This document shows positions 16,035-21,392 of a stretch of DNA of 23,000 bases, in pieces. The stretch's first letter is position 1. Each line of letters starts with the position of its first letter. Origin of the DNA: a virus; the IMG/VR virus record IMGVR_UViG_3300006928_000096, positions 1 through 23,000 of that record; one strand, given 5' to 3'. A program made the translations under genes and the position numbers. The notes beneath the pieces were generated by a model. The model worked only from the letters and a program-made list of their open reading frames with translations. It did not search any database and was not told where the DNA came from.

Positions 16035-16343
16035 TTAGTTTCTACTTATTTCATATAATCTATCATCTATTTTCTGCAAGTTTTCTTTTATCTCATTTAT
16101 ATCTTTTGATAATACATCTTGTTTCTCTTCTAATCTTTTAACTGTTTCTCTTACTAGCTCATCTTTATATTGGAACTCTATAGGATTAACTGAGTTTTTT
16201 TTAAGCTCTTCTACATTAGTAGAATTTTGAGCTACTGAGGAGGATAATGTAAAGTAAGTAGTAGCTAGAGATATTGCAAAGAATATTATTACTCCAATAG
16301 TTTTAAGTTCAAGCGTTAGTTTTGAGTTTTCTGAAACATTCAT
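16035..16343 (-). CDS. Single-pass membrane protein with C-terminal coiled coil
   Basis: The protein has 102 residues. A hydrophobic segment at about 15-34 (TIGVIIFFAISLATTYFTLS) follows a short N-terminus, and no signal-peptidase site is obvious, so it is probably anchored in the inner membrane. Residues about 60-100 form a heptad-like coiled coil (LVRETVKRLEEKQDVLSKDI, then NEIKENLQKIDDRLYEI). The topology resembles an inner-membrane spanin or hemolysin XhlA-like protein, but no endolysin or holin is seen nearby. It abuts the tail-completion-like gene upstream and the secreted thioredoxin-like gene downstream. Function unknown; part of the envelope trio. Confidence 0.6.
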   Translation of the reverse strand: MNVSENSKLTLELKTIGVIIFFAISLATTYFTLSSSVAQNSTNVEELKKNSVNPIEFQYKDELVRETVKRLEEKQDVLSKDINEIKENLQKIDDRLYEISRN

Positions 16344-16814
16344 TTAGCAAATAGTTATATCGTTATAAATAGTAATATCCATTGTAGCTGTAAATCCAGC
16401 TAATTGATTTTCAAACCTATCATAAAAAGGTTCTAGGGTTGGATCTGAATCTAACTGATATTGCTCAGTATGTAATGATCCTCTTCTTAATAATTGTATT
16501 AGTTTATTTAATACTCCTAATTGAGTATTTAGTATATCTTGAAGATTATTATTTCCTGTAAATATATCTACAGGTAAATCTTTAGATTCATTTACAATAT
16601 CCATAGCAAGTACACTAACATTAAAGCTCAGAGTTTGTTCTCCTACTACTACACTATTTACTATAATATGAGCCATAGGAAACATATCTTGCTTTCTTAA
16701 ATTAACATCTGATATATCTCCTGTAGTAACAGTATTAATACTTTGATCTTTAAGGAGCTGATCCTTTAAAGTATTTGTTATTTGGTAAAATCCTCTTATT
16801 CCCTGATTACTCAT
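16344..16814 (-). CDS. Tail completion/terminator-like protein
   Basis: The protein has 156 residues and no membrane segment. A pattern I recognise from Bacteroidota siphophage structural proteins is present: MFPMAHIIVNSVVVGEQTLS, FNVSVLAMDIVNESKD, DIFTGNNNLQDILNTQLGV and the C-terminal DRFENQLAGFTATMDITIYN followed by Asp-Ile-Thr-Ile-Cys. Size and position, next to the tail-assembly chaperone, fit a gpU-like tail terminator, but that assignment is inferred. The ATG at 16814 overlaps, as ATGA, the stop codon reached only by -1 frameshifting in the upstream gene. This supports the frameshift product and implies the two are translated together. Confidence 0.62.
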   Translation of the reverse strand: MSNQGIRGFYQITNTLKDQLLKDQSINTVTTGDISDVNLRKQDMFPMAHIIVNSVVVGEQTLSFNVSVLAMDIVNESKDLPVDIFTGNNNLQDILNTQLGVLNKLIQLLRRGSLHTEQYQLDSDPTLEPFYDRFENQLAGFTATMDITIYNDITIC

Positions 16815-17119
16815 TTAATTTTCTTTTTAATTTCTTTTGCCTCCAACTCATTTTTATCCTTCATATAAGATAACCAGGTAAAACATTTATGAACATTTAA
16901 TTTAGTGATATGTTCAATTTTTGTAATGTCTGATCCACATAATTCCCAAATCGCATTATACCATCCCCATTTTTTTCCAAAGTTAGATACTGCTGATAAA
17001 TCTCCCTCTGATCCCCCTCCTCCAAAGATTTCAGGATATGATTTGATAAATCCAGACCTAGTTTCATCAAAAAAAAAATTGATGAAGTAACAGCACTCAT
17101 AGGCATATCTAATAAATAC
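16811..17119 (-). CDS. -1 frame extension of tail-assembly chaperone, reached by frameshifting
   Basis: In the -1 frame, relative to the 217-residue gene, an open frame from 17119 to TGA at 16811 holds no useful start codon before the T10 run. Read from the slip at 17071, it gives FDETRSGFIKSYPEIFGGGG followed by SEGDLSAVSNFGKKWGWYNA, then IWELCGSDITKIEHITKLNV and HKCFTWLSYMKDKNELEAKE, in all 86 residues. A FGKKWGWY..I.......T+.......L..H.C..+L.Y.K.K.E.E pattern is one I associate with tail-chaperone extensions in Bacteroidota phages. The Gly-rich GGGGSEG makes a natural linker. The stop overlaps the next ATG as ATGA. The fusion (160 + 86 = 246 residues) would be the gpGT-type product. Confidence 0.72.
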   Translation of the reverse strand, partial: VFIRYAYECCYFINFFFDETRSGFIKSYPEIFGGGGSEGDLSAVSNFGKKWGWYNAIWELCGSDITKIEHITKLNVHKCFTWLSYMKDKNELEAKEIKKKIK

Positions 17120-17550
17120 TTATCATTCTCTACATTGTACTCATCAATAGCATACTTCTCTCCTATACTTGTAAGGATGGGCCTGTATAGTACATTCATT
17201 GCTTTTTCAATATTATCCCAATCTCCAATATATGTATCTAGATCTATATACTCTCCTAGTGTCATATCATCTAACGAAGGATGGAAACCATATTGAGTTT
17301 CTCCTAGTTTAAATTTTCTAACTAAAGAAGGCTTATCATTAAAGGTTTTATCTAATATGGAGGCTACCTCTTCTGAATCTTTATACTTCATTCTATATAC
17401 TTCTTTTAATGATACCTTACAAAAGATCTCAAGCATTTTAGCTCTTATAAATTTAGGATCATCATTTTTTTCTTGGATCTTTAAAAAGTGTTTATAATCT
17501 CTTAGAGAAACATCATCCATACTTCCAGGAATATCTAATTTTATTTTCAT
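16897..17550 (-). CDS. Tail-assembly chaperone, unshifted product (gpG-like)
   Basis: The protein has 217 residues from ATG at 17550. Features include YGFHPSLDDMTLGEYIDLDT (87-106), AMNVLYRPILTSIGEKYAI and DMPMSAVTSSIFFLMKLGLD near 148-167. I recognise the F.P.LD..T.GEY.DLD.Y...W....A+.VLYRP pattern from a protein next to tape measure and tail genes in Bacteroidota siphophages. In lambda-like systems gpG and its frameshifted gpGT coat the tape measure during tail assembly. Here residues 159-160 (two Phe) are read from the slippery T10 run; beyond it the zero frame continues for 57 residues (SNHILKSLEEGDQREIYQQY, then LTLEKNGDGIMRFGNYVDQT), which also looks coding. The gene follows a strong terminator and a TCGTTATA motif 5 nt before its ATG. 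Confidence 0.72.
   Translation of the reverse strand: MKIKLDIPGSMDDVSLRDYKHFLKIQEKNDDPKFIRAKMLEIFCKVSLKEVYRMKYKDSEEVASILDKTFNDKPSLVRKFKLGETQYGFHPSLDDMTLGEYIDLDTYIGDWDNIEKAMNVLYRPILTSIGEKYAIDEYNVENDKYLLDMPMSAVTSSIFFLMKLGLDLSNHILKSLEEGDQREIYQQYLTLEKNGDGIMRFGNYVDQTLQKLNISLN
17069..17078 (-). other. T10 slippery run, candidate -1 programmed frameshift site
   Basis: On the minus strand the zero frame reads ATT TTT TTT TTG across ten consecutive T, which satisfies the X XXY YYZ pattern as T TTT TTT. A -1 slip at codons Phe159-Phe160 joins the 217-residue gene to the extension frame ending at 16811. It is the longest T run inside a coding frame that I noticed in the window. Confidence 0.7.
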
Positions 17551-17555
17551 ACTAT

Positions 17556-17563
17556 TATAACGA
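17556..17563 (-). promoter_or_regulatory. TCGTTATA motif upstream of tail chaperone gene
   Basis: The minus strand reads TCGTTATA, ending 5 nt before the ATG at 17550 and starting about 20 nt after the T10 tail of the terminator at 17585. This placement (terminator, motif, gene) matches the one at 5443. Confidence 0.45.
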
Positions 17564-17584
17564 ATTTAATTGAACATTTTATTT

Positions 17585-17642
17585 AAAAAAAAAAGTAGGC
17601 TAAAGATACATAAACCACTCAGAAATTGTACCTCTGCCTACT
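17585..17642 (-). terminator. Long-stem intrinsic terminator with T10 tail before tail module
   Basis: On the minus strand AGTAGGC (17642-17636) pairs with GCCTACT (17600-17594). The stem continues as AGAGGTAC with GTATCTTT (two G-U pairs, one bulged A), giving about 15 paired bases over an 18-nt loop. A run of ten T follows. It would end transcription of the 105-residue gene and insulate the tail module. Confidence 0.78.
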
Positions 17643-17684
17643 AACCAAACAAACTAACCTAAACAAACTATGAATAAAAGTGGT

Positions 17685-18002
17685 TTAGAAATTTTGCTTA
17701 TAATCTTTTAATAGTTTTTCATATTTATCTTTTAGTTCTTGATGTTTATCTTTTAGATCTCTTAGATCTATCTGGGCCTGATTAGCTCTTTGTCTATAAT
17801 CACTTATAGCCTCTTTATGGAAAGCTATATCTCTCTGGATCTCTACTACATAAAGGGTAACCTCTAATAAGTTCTGATCAAAACTTTTAAGCTCTTTATT
17901 ATTAGGCTTTAGCTTTCTCCATTTTTTAACCAGGCTTGAGCAGAGCTGCATATTATTATAATACTCAAGATCCTTTAAGTTCGTTACTTTGTCTATTGGC
18001 AT
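17685..18002 (-). CDS. Coiled-coil protein of unknown function
   Basis: The protein has 105 residues. Residues 1-45 are basic and Leu-rich (MPIDKVTNLKDLEYYNNMQL), then LLEVTLYVVEIQRDIAFHKE. The C-terminal half has a long heptad pattern (QAQIDLRDLKDKHQELKDKY, then EKLLKDYKQNF), a predicted coiled coil. There is no signal peptide or membrane segment. It stands alone between two terminators (18057-18090 upstream and 17585-17642 downstream), so it should have its own promoter. A 16-bp dyad at 18033-18048 just upstream of its ATG may be an operator. No family recognised. It could be a small regulator or a virion-assembly helper. Confidence 0.65.
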   Translation of the reverse strand: MPIDKVTNLKDLEYYNNMQLCSSLVKKWRKLKPNNKELKSFDQNLLEVTLYVVEIQRDIAFHKEAISDYRQRANQAQIDLRDLKDKHQELKDKYEKLLKDYKQNF

Positions 18003-18032
18003 ACTTAAAGTTAATAAATTTTATCCATAGTA

Positions 18033-18048
18033 GATAACCATAGTTATC
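18033..18048. promoter_or_regulatory. Perfect dyad GATAAC-CATA-GTTATC, possible operator
   Basis: A 6-bp inverted repeat with a 4-nt spacer lies 31 nt before the ATG of the 105-residue gene. Its CCATAG core recurs 11 bases away on the same strand (18025-18030). No T run follows in either direction, so it is not a terminator. Confidence 0.3.
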
Positions 18049-18056
18049 CAATATAG

Positions 18057-18090
18057 AAAAAAGATGGAGAGAACAAACAAGAACTCTCCA
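18057..18090 (-). terminator. Intrinsic terminator after 54-residue gene
   Basis: On the minus strand TGGAGAG pairs with CTCTCCA (7 bp) over a 12-nt loop. The second arm is followed by TC and a run of six T (18062-18057). It lies 19 nt past the 54-residue gene's stop, ending the unit that includes the 190-residue gene. Confidence 0.75.
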
Positions 18091-18108
18091 ATCATTTTTG
18101 ATATAAAT

Positions 18109-18273
18109 TTAATCTTTTTCATAAAACACTTCATCTAATACTGTTATATTATCCCAATTAGTGAGGGCATAATTAATAAAATTATCAATATGCTTTTTAT
18201 CTTTGAACTCTCTATTTACATAAACAGGCCTAGCCTGTCTATTCCTAAATACTAATGTAGCTTTTATTGGCAT
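18109..18273 (-). CDS. Small basic protein, 54 residues
   Basis: ATG at 18273 follows the 190-residue gene's stop by 10 nt, and TAA lies at 18109. The product (MPIKATLVFRNRQARPVYVN, REFKDKKHIDNFINYALTNW, DNITVLDEVFYEKD) reads as a compact mixed beta-alpha domain with a normal residue mix, unlike a chance frame. Start context has AAAGG directly at the ATG. It sits right before a terminator, as the last gene of its unit. No family recognised. Confidence 0.6.
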   Translation of the reverse strand: MPIKATLVFRNRQARPVYVNREFKDKKHIDNFINYALTNWDNITVLDEVFYEKD

Positions 18274-18283
18274 CCTTTAGTTA

Positions 18284-18856
18284 TTATAAATAAGTAATTA
18301 TTTCTTTTGCGACCTTTCTTAATTCTTCCTTATCGTTAATCAATTCTTCAACTTCATCAGCATAAAGTCCACACTCAATAACCCTAGTTAAATATTCCAT
18401 TATTGATTTTTGAGTAATCCAGTATGCTTTTGTTAGCAAACTTTTAGAAGGCATAATCCCTTCTCTCTCATTTGCTTCCCACATACTATAACGCCAACTA
18501 GGGTCATTAACCATACTATATAAAGCATCCTTTTCAAATTTAATCATATACTCTCGGCTTTTTGGTTTTTCAGTATCAATATATTCTCCTTCTGCATTTA
18601 CTAATTTAATAAATCTTAAGGCATTTGATTTTCTGCTAAATCTTATCTCATTAGTACAAATTTTTCTAGGTTCAAAATCCATTTCATCATTCCATTCAGG
18701 AGAAATAAATTTATATTCTACATAATGACAAGCTCTATTAGAATAACTTAATTTAGCATTAAATATTTCTGTAGTGTCTTTATTGGAAATAGTTACTAAA
18801 GGATTATCCCCTCTAGTTGAGTATTTCATTTTATTATAAACATCAATTATTTTCAT
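18284..18856 (-). CDS. Unassigned protein, 190 residues
   Basis: The protein starts MKIIDVYNKMKYSTRGDNPL and is mixed alpha/beta with no signal peptide or membrane segment. Residues 1-95 look beta-rich (SRKSNALRFIKLVNAEGEYI). The second half is helical and charged (AYWITQKSIMEYLTRVIECG, then LYADEVEELINDKEELRKVA). A WNDEMDFEPRKICTNEIRF segment near 55-75 is distinctive but not one I know. It has no GATC site in 573 nt, unlike its neighbours, which may mark a different origin. The gene lies after the terminase and a hairpin-rich gap, and is followed by a 54-residue gene and a terminator. Function unknown. Confidence 0.7.
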   Translation of the reverse strand: MKIIDVYNKMKYSTRGDNPLVTISNKDTTEIFNAKLSYSNRACHYVEYKFISPEWNDEMDFEPRKICTNEIRFSRKSNALRFIKLVNAEGEYIDTEKPKSREYMIKFEKDALYSMVNDPSWRYSMWEANEREGIMPSKSLLTKAYWITQKSIMEYLTRVIECGLYADEVEELINDKEELRKVAKEIITYL

Positions 18857-19077
18857 TTGTTTGGTTTTAAATTAGAGGCCTTTTAATTTGTCTTAGAGTA
18901 GCTACGACCTTTTTGCAGCATTTTGCTATTTAAGGATAACTCCTTTGTTGCCTCGTTAGGTATCTTGCTTTGACCTTTGCTCACTCAACCGATCCGATAT
19001 TAAATGGGATCTGACTTTAACAACACCATAAAGATATAATTAAATATTGGATATATCAACAAAAAACTTGAAAACTT
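18857..19077. other. Hairpin-rich intergenic gap after terminase
   Basis: This 221-nt gap is the longest without a clear gene. Its core (18891-19020) is about 39% GC by hand count, against about 30% around it. It carries several small dyads in a row: GTAGCTAC (18898-18905), AGCA/TGCT (18917-18927), AAGGA-TAAC-TCCTT (18932-18945), GATCC/GGATC (18991-19011) and GATATA/TATATC (about 19032-19055). It does not fold as a tRNA by eye. It may hold a small RNA, a packaging or processing site, or the 33-codon GTG frame listed separately. Confidence 0.45.
18883..18984 (-). CDS. Possible 33-residue GTG-start protein
   Basis: The frame runs from GTG at 18984 to TAA at 18883 and would encode VSKGQSKIPNEATKELSLNS followed by KMLQKGRSYSKTN. 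The composition is basic and unremarkable. No ATG precedes, and a TGA lies directly before the GTG. The frame overlaps the hairpins of the gap, so a structured RNA is an equally good explanation. Confidence 0.22.
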   Translation of the reverse strand: MSKGQSKIPNEATKELSLNSKMLQKGRSYSKTN

Positions 19078-20247
19078 TTAATTTATTATGTATCTACCTC
19101 TATTGGGATTTTTTAATTCCATCATTAAAGCATACCTACAAGCATCAATACAATCAGGATGAAGGCCTGTAGGTTTCTGGAGGTTATTGCCTTCTTTATC
19201 TTTATCCCATACATATCCTTGTAGCTCTCTTATTAGATTCTTAGATCTTGAAGTAATATAGATCTCATTTTGGTTTATTAGGTTAAGACCATATACAACT
19301 GAATCTCTACCCTTAGTAACAGGAAATACTTTATGCCCATAGTTTCTCAGCTCCTGGATAGATTTAGGTTCAGCTGAATCAGCATATATATTATAGCTTA
19401 TATTGTTTTGTCTAATGAAATAACTTAGATCTCTATTTAACATTCCTTTACGATATAGGATCTCATCAAAGATATAAGCATCATTCCATTTGTAGAGGTT
19501 TATAATAACAGAAGGATCTACAGAATAGCCTAGATCTAATCCAGCACAAAGTATTCTAGCATCAGTTGGTATTTTATCTATTGATTTCCAATCAGGAATA
19601 CAAGCTCCTTCTAAACTGCCTATCTCTCCAAGTCCATATACCCTCCACCAATTAGCCCAATATGTAGAAGTATTAGCTTTATCCTTAGCCTTCTCTATTT
19701 CTCTTACTATTGATTCAGGGAGGCTATCATTATCTTTATAAGTAAGGGTAAGGAAATCTGTATCTTCTTGGCCTATTAATTCTTTATCTACCCAGAATAA
19801 ATTAGTTGGATTATAATCTAACCAAATATTATTAGATGTTCTTATAGCTAATTGCTGATAACTATCAAAGTTTACATTGTTACACTCATTTAAGAATAGA
19901 TCAGATCTCCTAGCTCCTCTTAGTTTATCAGGCTGATCTGTACTAAAGAACTCTAAGTAACTACTATTATGAAATTCGTATTTTAAGGTACTTCTATTGT
20001 ACTTTCTCTCATCATATCTATTCAAGGCTTTAAGGATGTTTAGAAAGTCCTTTAAAGCTCCTCTACGAAGATGAGGCACACTCTCAGATACCACACTAAT
20101 CTCAGATCCTGGATTCCTTATTGCATAGTCAATTAATATAAGAAGTATTGCTATTGTTTTACCTGCTGAAGATCCTCCCCTAATTATCTTTATTCTCTTA
20201 TCTAGATTTCTTAGTTTATCTAATGCTAAGGTTTTTTGTATTTGCAT
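19078..20247 (-). CDS. terL: Terminase large subunit
   Basis: The protein has 389 residues. It is the motor and nuclease that packages phage DNA through the portal. The ATPase domain (about 1-200) has the Walker A motif IRGGSSAGKT (Lys30-Thr31) and the Walker B region SDLFLNECNN with Glu121 as the likely catalytic Glu. The nuclease domain (about 230-389) has AGLDLGYSVDPS with Asp238, IYADSAEP with Asp290, and HPDCIDACRY with Asp365 or Asp368, as in the RNase H-like terminase nuclease. The length fits the PBSX/XtmB-like terminase group. The ATG overlaps the small subunit's TAA as TAATG. A hairpin-rich 221-nt gap follows. Confidence 0.93.
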   Translation of the reverse strand: MQIQKTLALDKLRNLDKRIKIIRGGSSAGKTIAILLILIDYAIRNPGSEISVVSESVPHLRRGALKDFLNILKALNRYDERKYNRSTLKYEFHNSSYLEFFSTDQPDKLRGARRSDLFLNECNNVNFDSYQQLAIRTSNNIWLDYNPTNLFWVDKELIGQEDTDFLTLTYKDNDSLPESIVREIEKAKDKANTSTYWANWWRVYGLGEIGSLEGACIPDWKSIDKIPTDARILCAGLDLGYSVDPSVIINLYKWNDAYIFDEILYRKGMLNRDLSYFIRQNNISYNIYADSAEPKSIQELRNYGHKVFPVTKGRDSVVYGLNLINQNEIYITSRSKNLIRELQGYVWDKDKEGNNLQKPTGLHPDCIDACRYALMMELKNPNRGRYIIN

Positions 20248-20486
20248 TAATCAATAAATATAGGCAGATCTTCGTTTATATGTATGTCCTTAGTTTCTTT
20301 GGGCCTACCTGCATAATAATTATAAAAGAGCTGAACATACTTATAATCTCCTTTTTTTAATCCTGCCTCTAATGCTTCAAATGCTAAAGGTTCTAAAGGA
20401 GTTAATTTCTCTATTAGATTTAGCTCTTCTGATTTAGGTTTTCTACCAGCTCCTTTTCTTTTGCCTCCTCTATTTTCTACTTTCAT
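20247..20486 (-). CDS. Terminase small subunit-like DNA-binding protein
   Basis: The protein has 79 residues, short for a small terminase. The N-terminal GGKRKGAGRKP motif is common in phage small terminases and other DNA-binding proteins of this type. It is followed by helices LNLIEKLTPLEPLAFEALEA and YKYVQLFYNYYAGRPKET, and an acidic end (NEDLPIFID). It is fused by a TAATG overlap to the large subunit gene, which strongly supports its role in recognising the packaging site. The oligomerisation domain of longer family members seems reduced. The leader contains a TCGTTATA motif and a 14-bp palindrome. Confidence 0.8.
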   Translation of the reverse strand: MKVENRGGKRKGAGRKPKSEELNLIEKLTPLEPLAFEALEAGLKKGDYKYVQLFYNYYAGRPKETKDIHINEDLPIFID

Positions 20487-20498
20487 ATTTTGAAAAAC

Positions 20499-20512
20499 TT
20501 TGATTAATCAAA
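20499..20512. promoter_or_regulatory. 14-bp palindrome TTTGATTAATCAAA in terminase leader
   Basis: The palindrome is perfect and lies between the TCGTTATA element and the ATG at 20486. On the minus strand it partly overlaps TATTTTTG, a match to the Bacteroidota -7 box TANNTTTG; a TTTG lies 24 nt upstream of that box, slightly far for a -33 box. It could be an operator over a terminase promoter. Confidence 0.35.
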
Positions 20513-20514
20513 AA

Positions 20515-20522
20515 TATAACGA
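20515..20522 (-). promoter_or_regulatory. TCGTTATA motif upstream of terminase genes
   Basis: The minus strand reads TCGTTATA, 28 nt before the ATG at 20486 in the 51-nt gap after the PAPS-reductase-like gene. It is the most distant example of this motif from its start codon. Confidence 0.4.
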
Positions 20523-20537
20523 AATTAATTAAGTATT

Positions 20538-21392
20538 TTACAAACCACAATAGCCAGAATCACATTCGTTAAAATCATCTTCAAATAACATTCTTTGTTT
20601 AAACATTTTTTTTATGCTTTCGTAAGTAACTCCATTTTTAAATGTTCTTGCTCCATTTCCATCTTTTTCTGCATTTATAAACCAATCAAATTTGTTTGGA
20701 TGTTTTTCTGACATTAGCTTTAGTAGTGCAGCATTTCTATGAAAACAACCTATGCAATTATTCATATATGCAAACCTTACTGGCTTACCTCTCCAGAAGT
20801 TTTCAATATCATCTTTCCATATTTGATCTTTGATTAAAGGAAATTCAGGTTTTTGCCATTCTATATCTGCCCATTTGTTTTGATTTGTTTTGCCTCCTCT
20901 TTTTCCAACTATAGTTTTGTGTTCTAAAAAACCTTTCTCATTAGTTCTGCCAAGCATTGATTTAGCTCTCCTTTGTTCGTTTACTCTATATCCTATTCTA
21001 GTAGTAATTGGTTTTCCTATTTCTTTTTGCCACCACTCAAAAATTGGTTTTAATTTCATTTCAGTTGTACAAAATCTTTGTGTTACATTTGGTAAATATT
21101 TTTTATCCCCCCTCCCAATTATTTCATCAAAAGTTTTTCCTGTTACCCAAGTAATCTTTCTTCCTATATATTGTTCTAAATCTAATATTGTATGTATAAT
21201 AACATCATCTTCTAATGTTCCTATAAATTCTGTTCCTATTTTATCAGAAACAATTTGCCTAAGTTTTTTATCTGGATACAAACACTTGGGATCATCAGTT
21301 CTAACTAATGAAAACACATCATAATCAGCAGAATAATTGGCTGCTATATATGCTGAGGTTTTACCTCCACTAATAGAGTTTACTGTTTTCAT
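20538..21392 (-). CDS. PAPS reductase-like PP-loop protein with extra Cys pairs
   Basis: The protein has 284 residues. The N-terminal SISGGKTSAYIA carries the PP-loop (SGGKTS, residues 8-13) of the adenine-nucleotide alpha hydrolase/PAPS reductase group, which activates substrates by adenylation or reduces PAPS. Cys108 lies in QRFCTTEMKLKPIFEWW. A CIGC pair (Cys213, Cys216) and a C-terminal CDSGYC pair (Cys277, Cys282) could hold a metal or Fe-S cluster. It lacks the full set of residues I would expect of a housekeeping CysH. Such genes are frequent in phages, with roles unproven; DNA or tRNA sulfur modification and nucleotide chemistry are possible. The ATG overlaps the DUF5664-like gene's stop by 4 nt (ATGA). 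GATC is rarer than in most neighbours. Confidence 0.75.
   Translation of the reverse strand: MKTVNSISGGKTSAYIAANYSADYDVFSLVRTDDPKCLYPDKKLRQIVSDKIGTEFIGTLEDDVIIHTILDLEQYIGRKITWVTGKTFDEIIGRGDKKYLPNVTQRFCTTEMKLKPIFEWWQKEIGKPITTRIGYRVNEQRRAKSMLGRTNEKGFLEHKTIVGKRGGKTNQNKWADIEWQKPEFPLIKDQIWKDDIENFWRGKPVRFAYMNNCIGCFHRNAALLKLMSEKHPNKFDWFINAEKDGNGARTFKNGVTYESIKKMFKQRMLFEDDFNECDSGYCGL

Noticed and set aside
18891-19020. tRNA gene in the gap after terminase
   Set aside because: No cloverleaf with acceptor stem and T-loop (GTTCGA-like) could be drawn on either strand.
20890-21324. Plus-strand open frame of 144 codons
   Set aside because: Antisense to the PAPS-reductase-like gene, whose PP-loop and Cys pairs show which strand codes.
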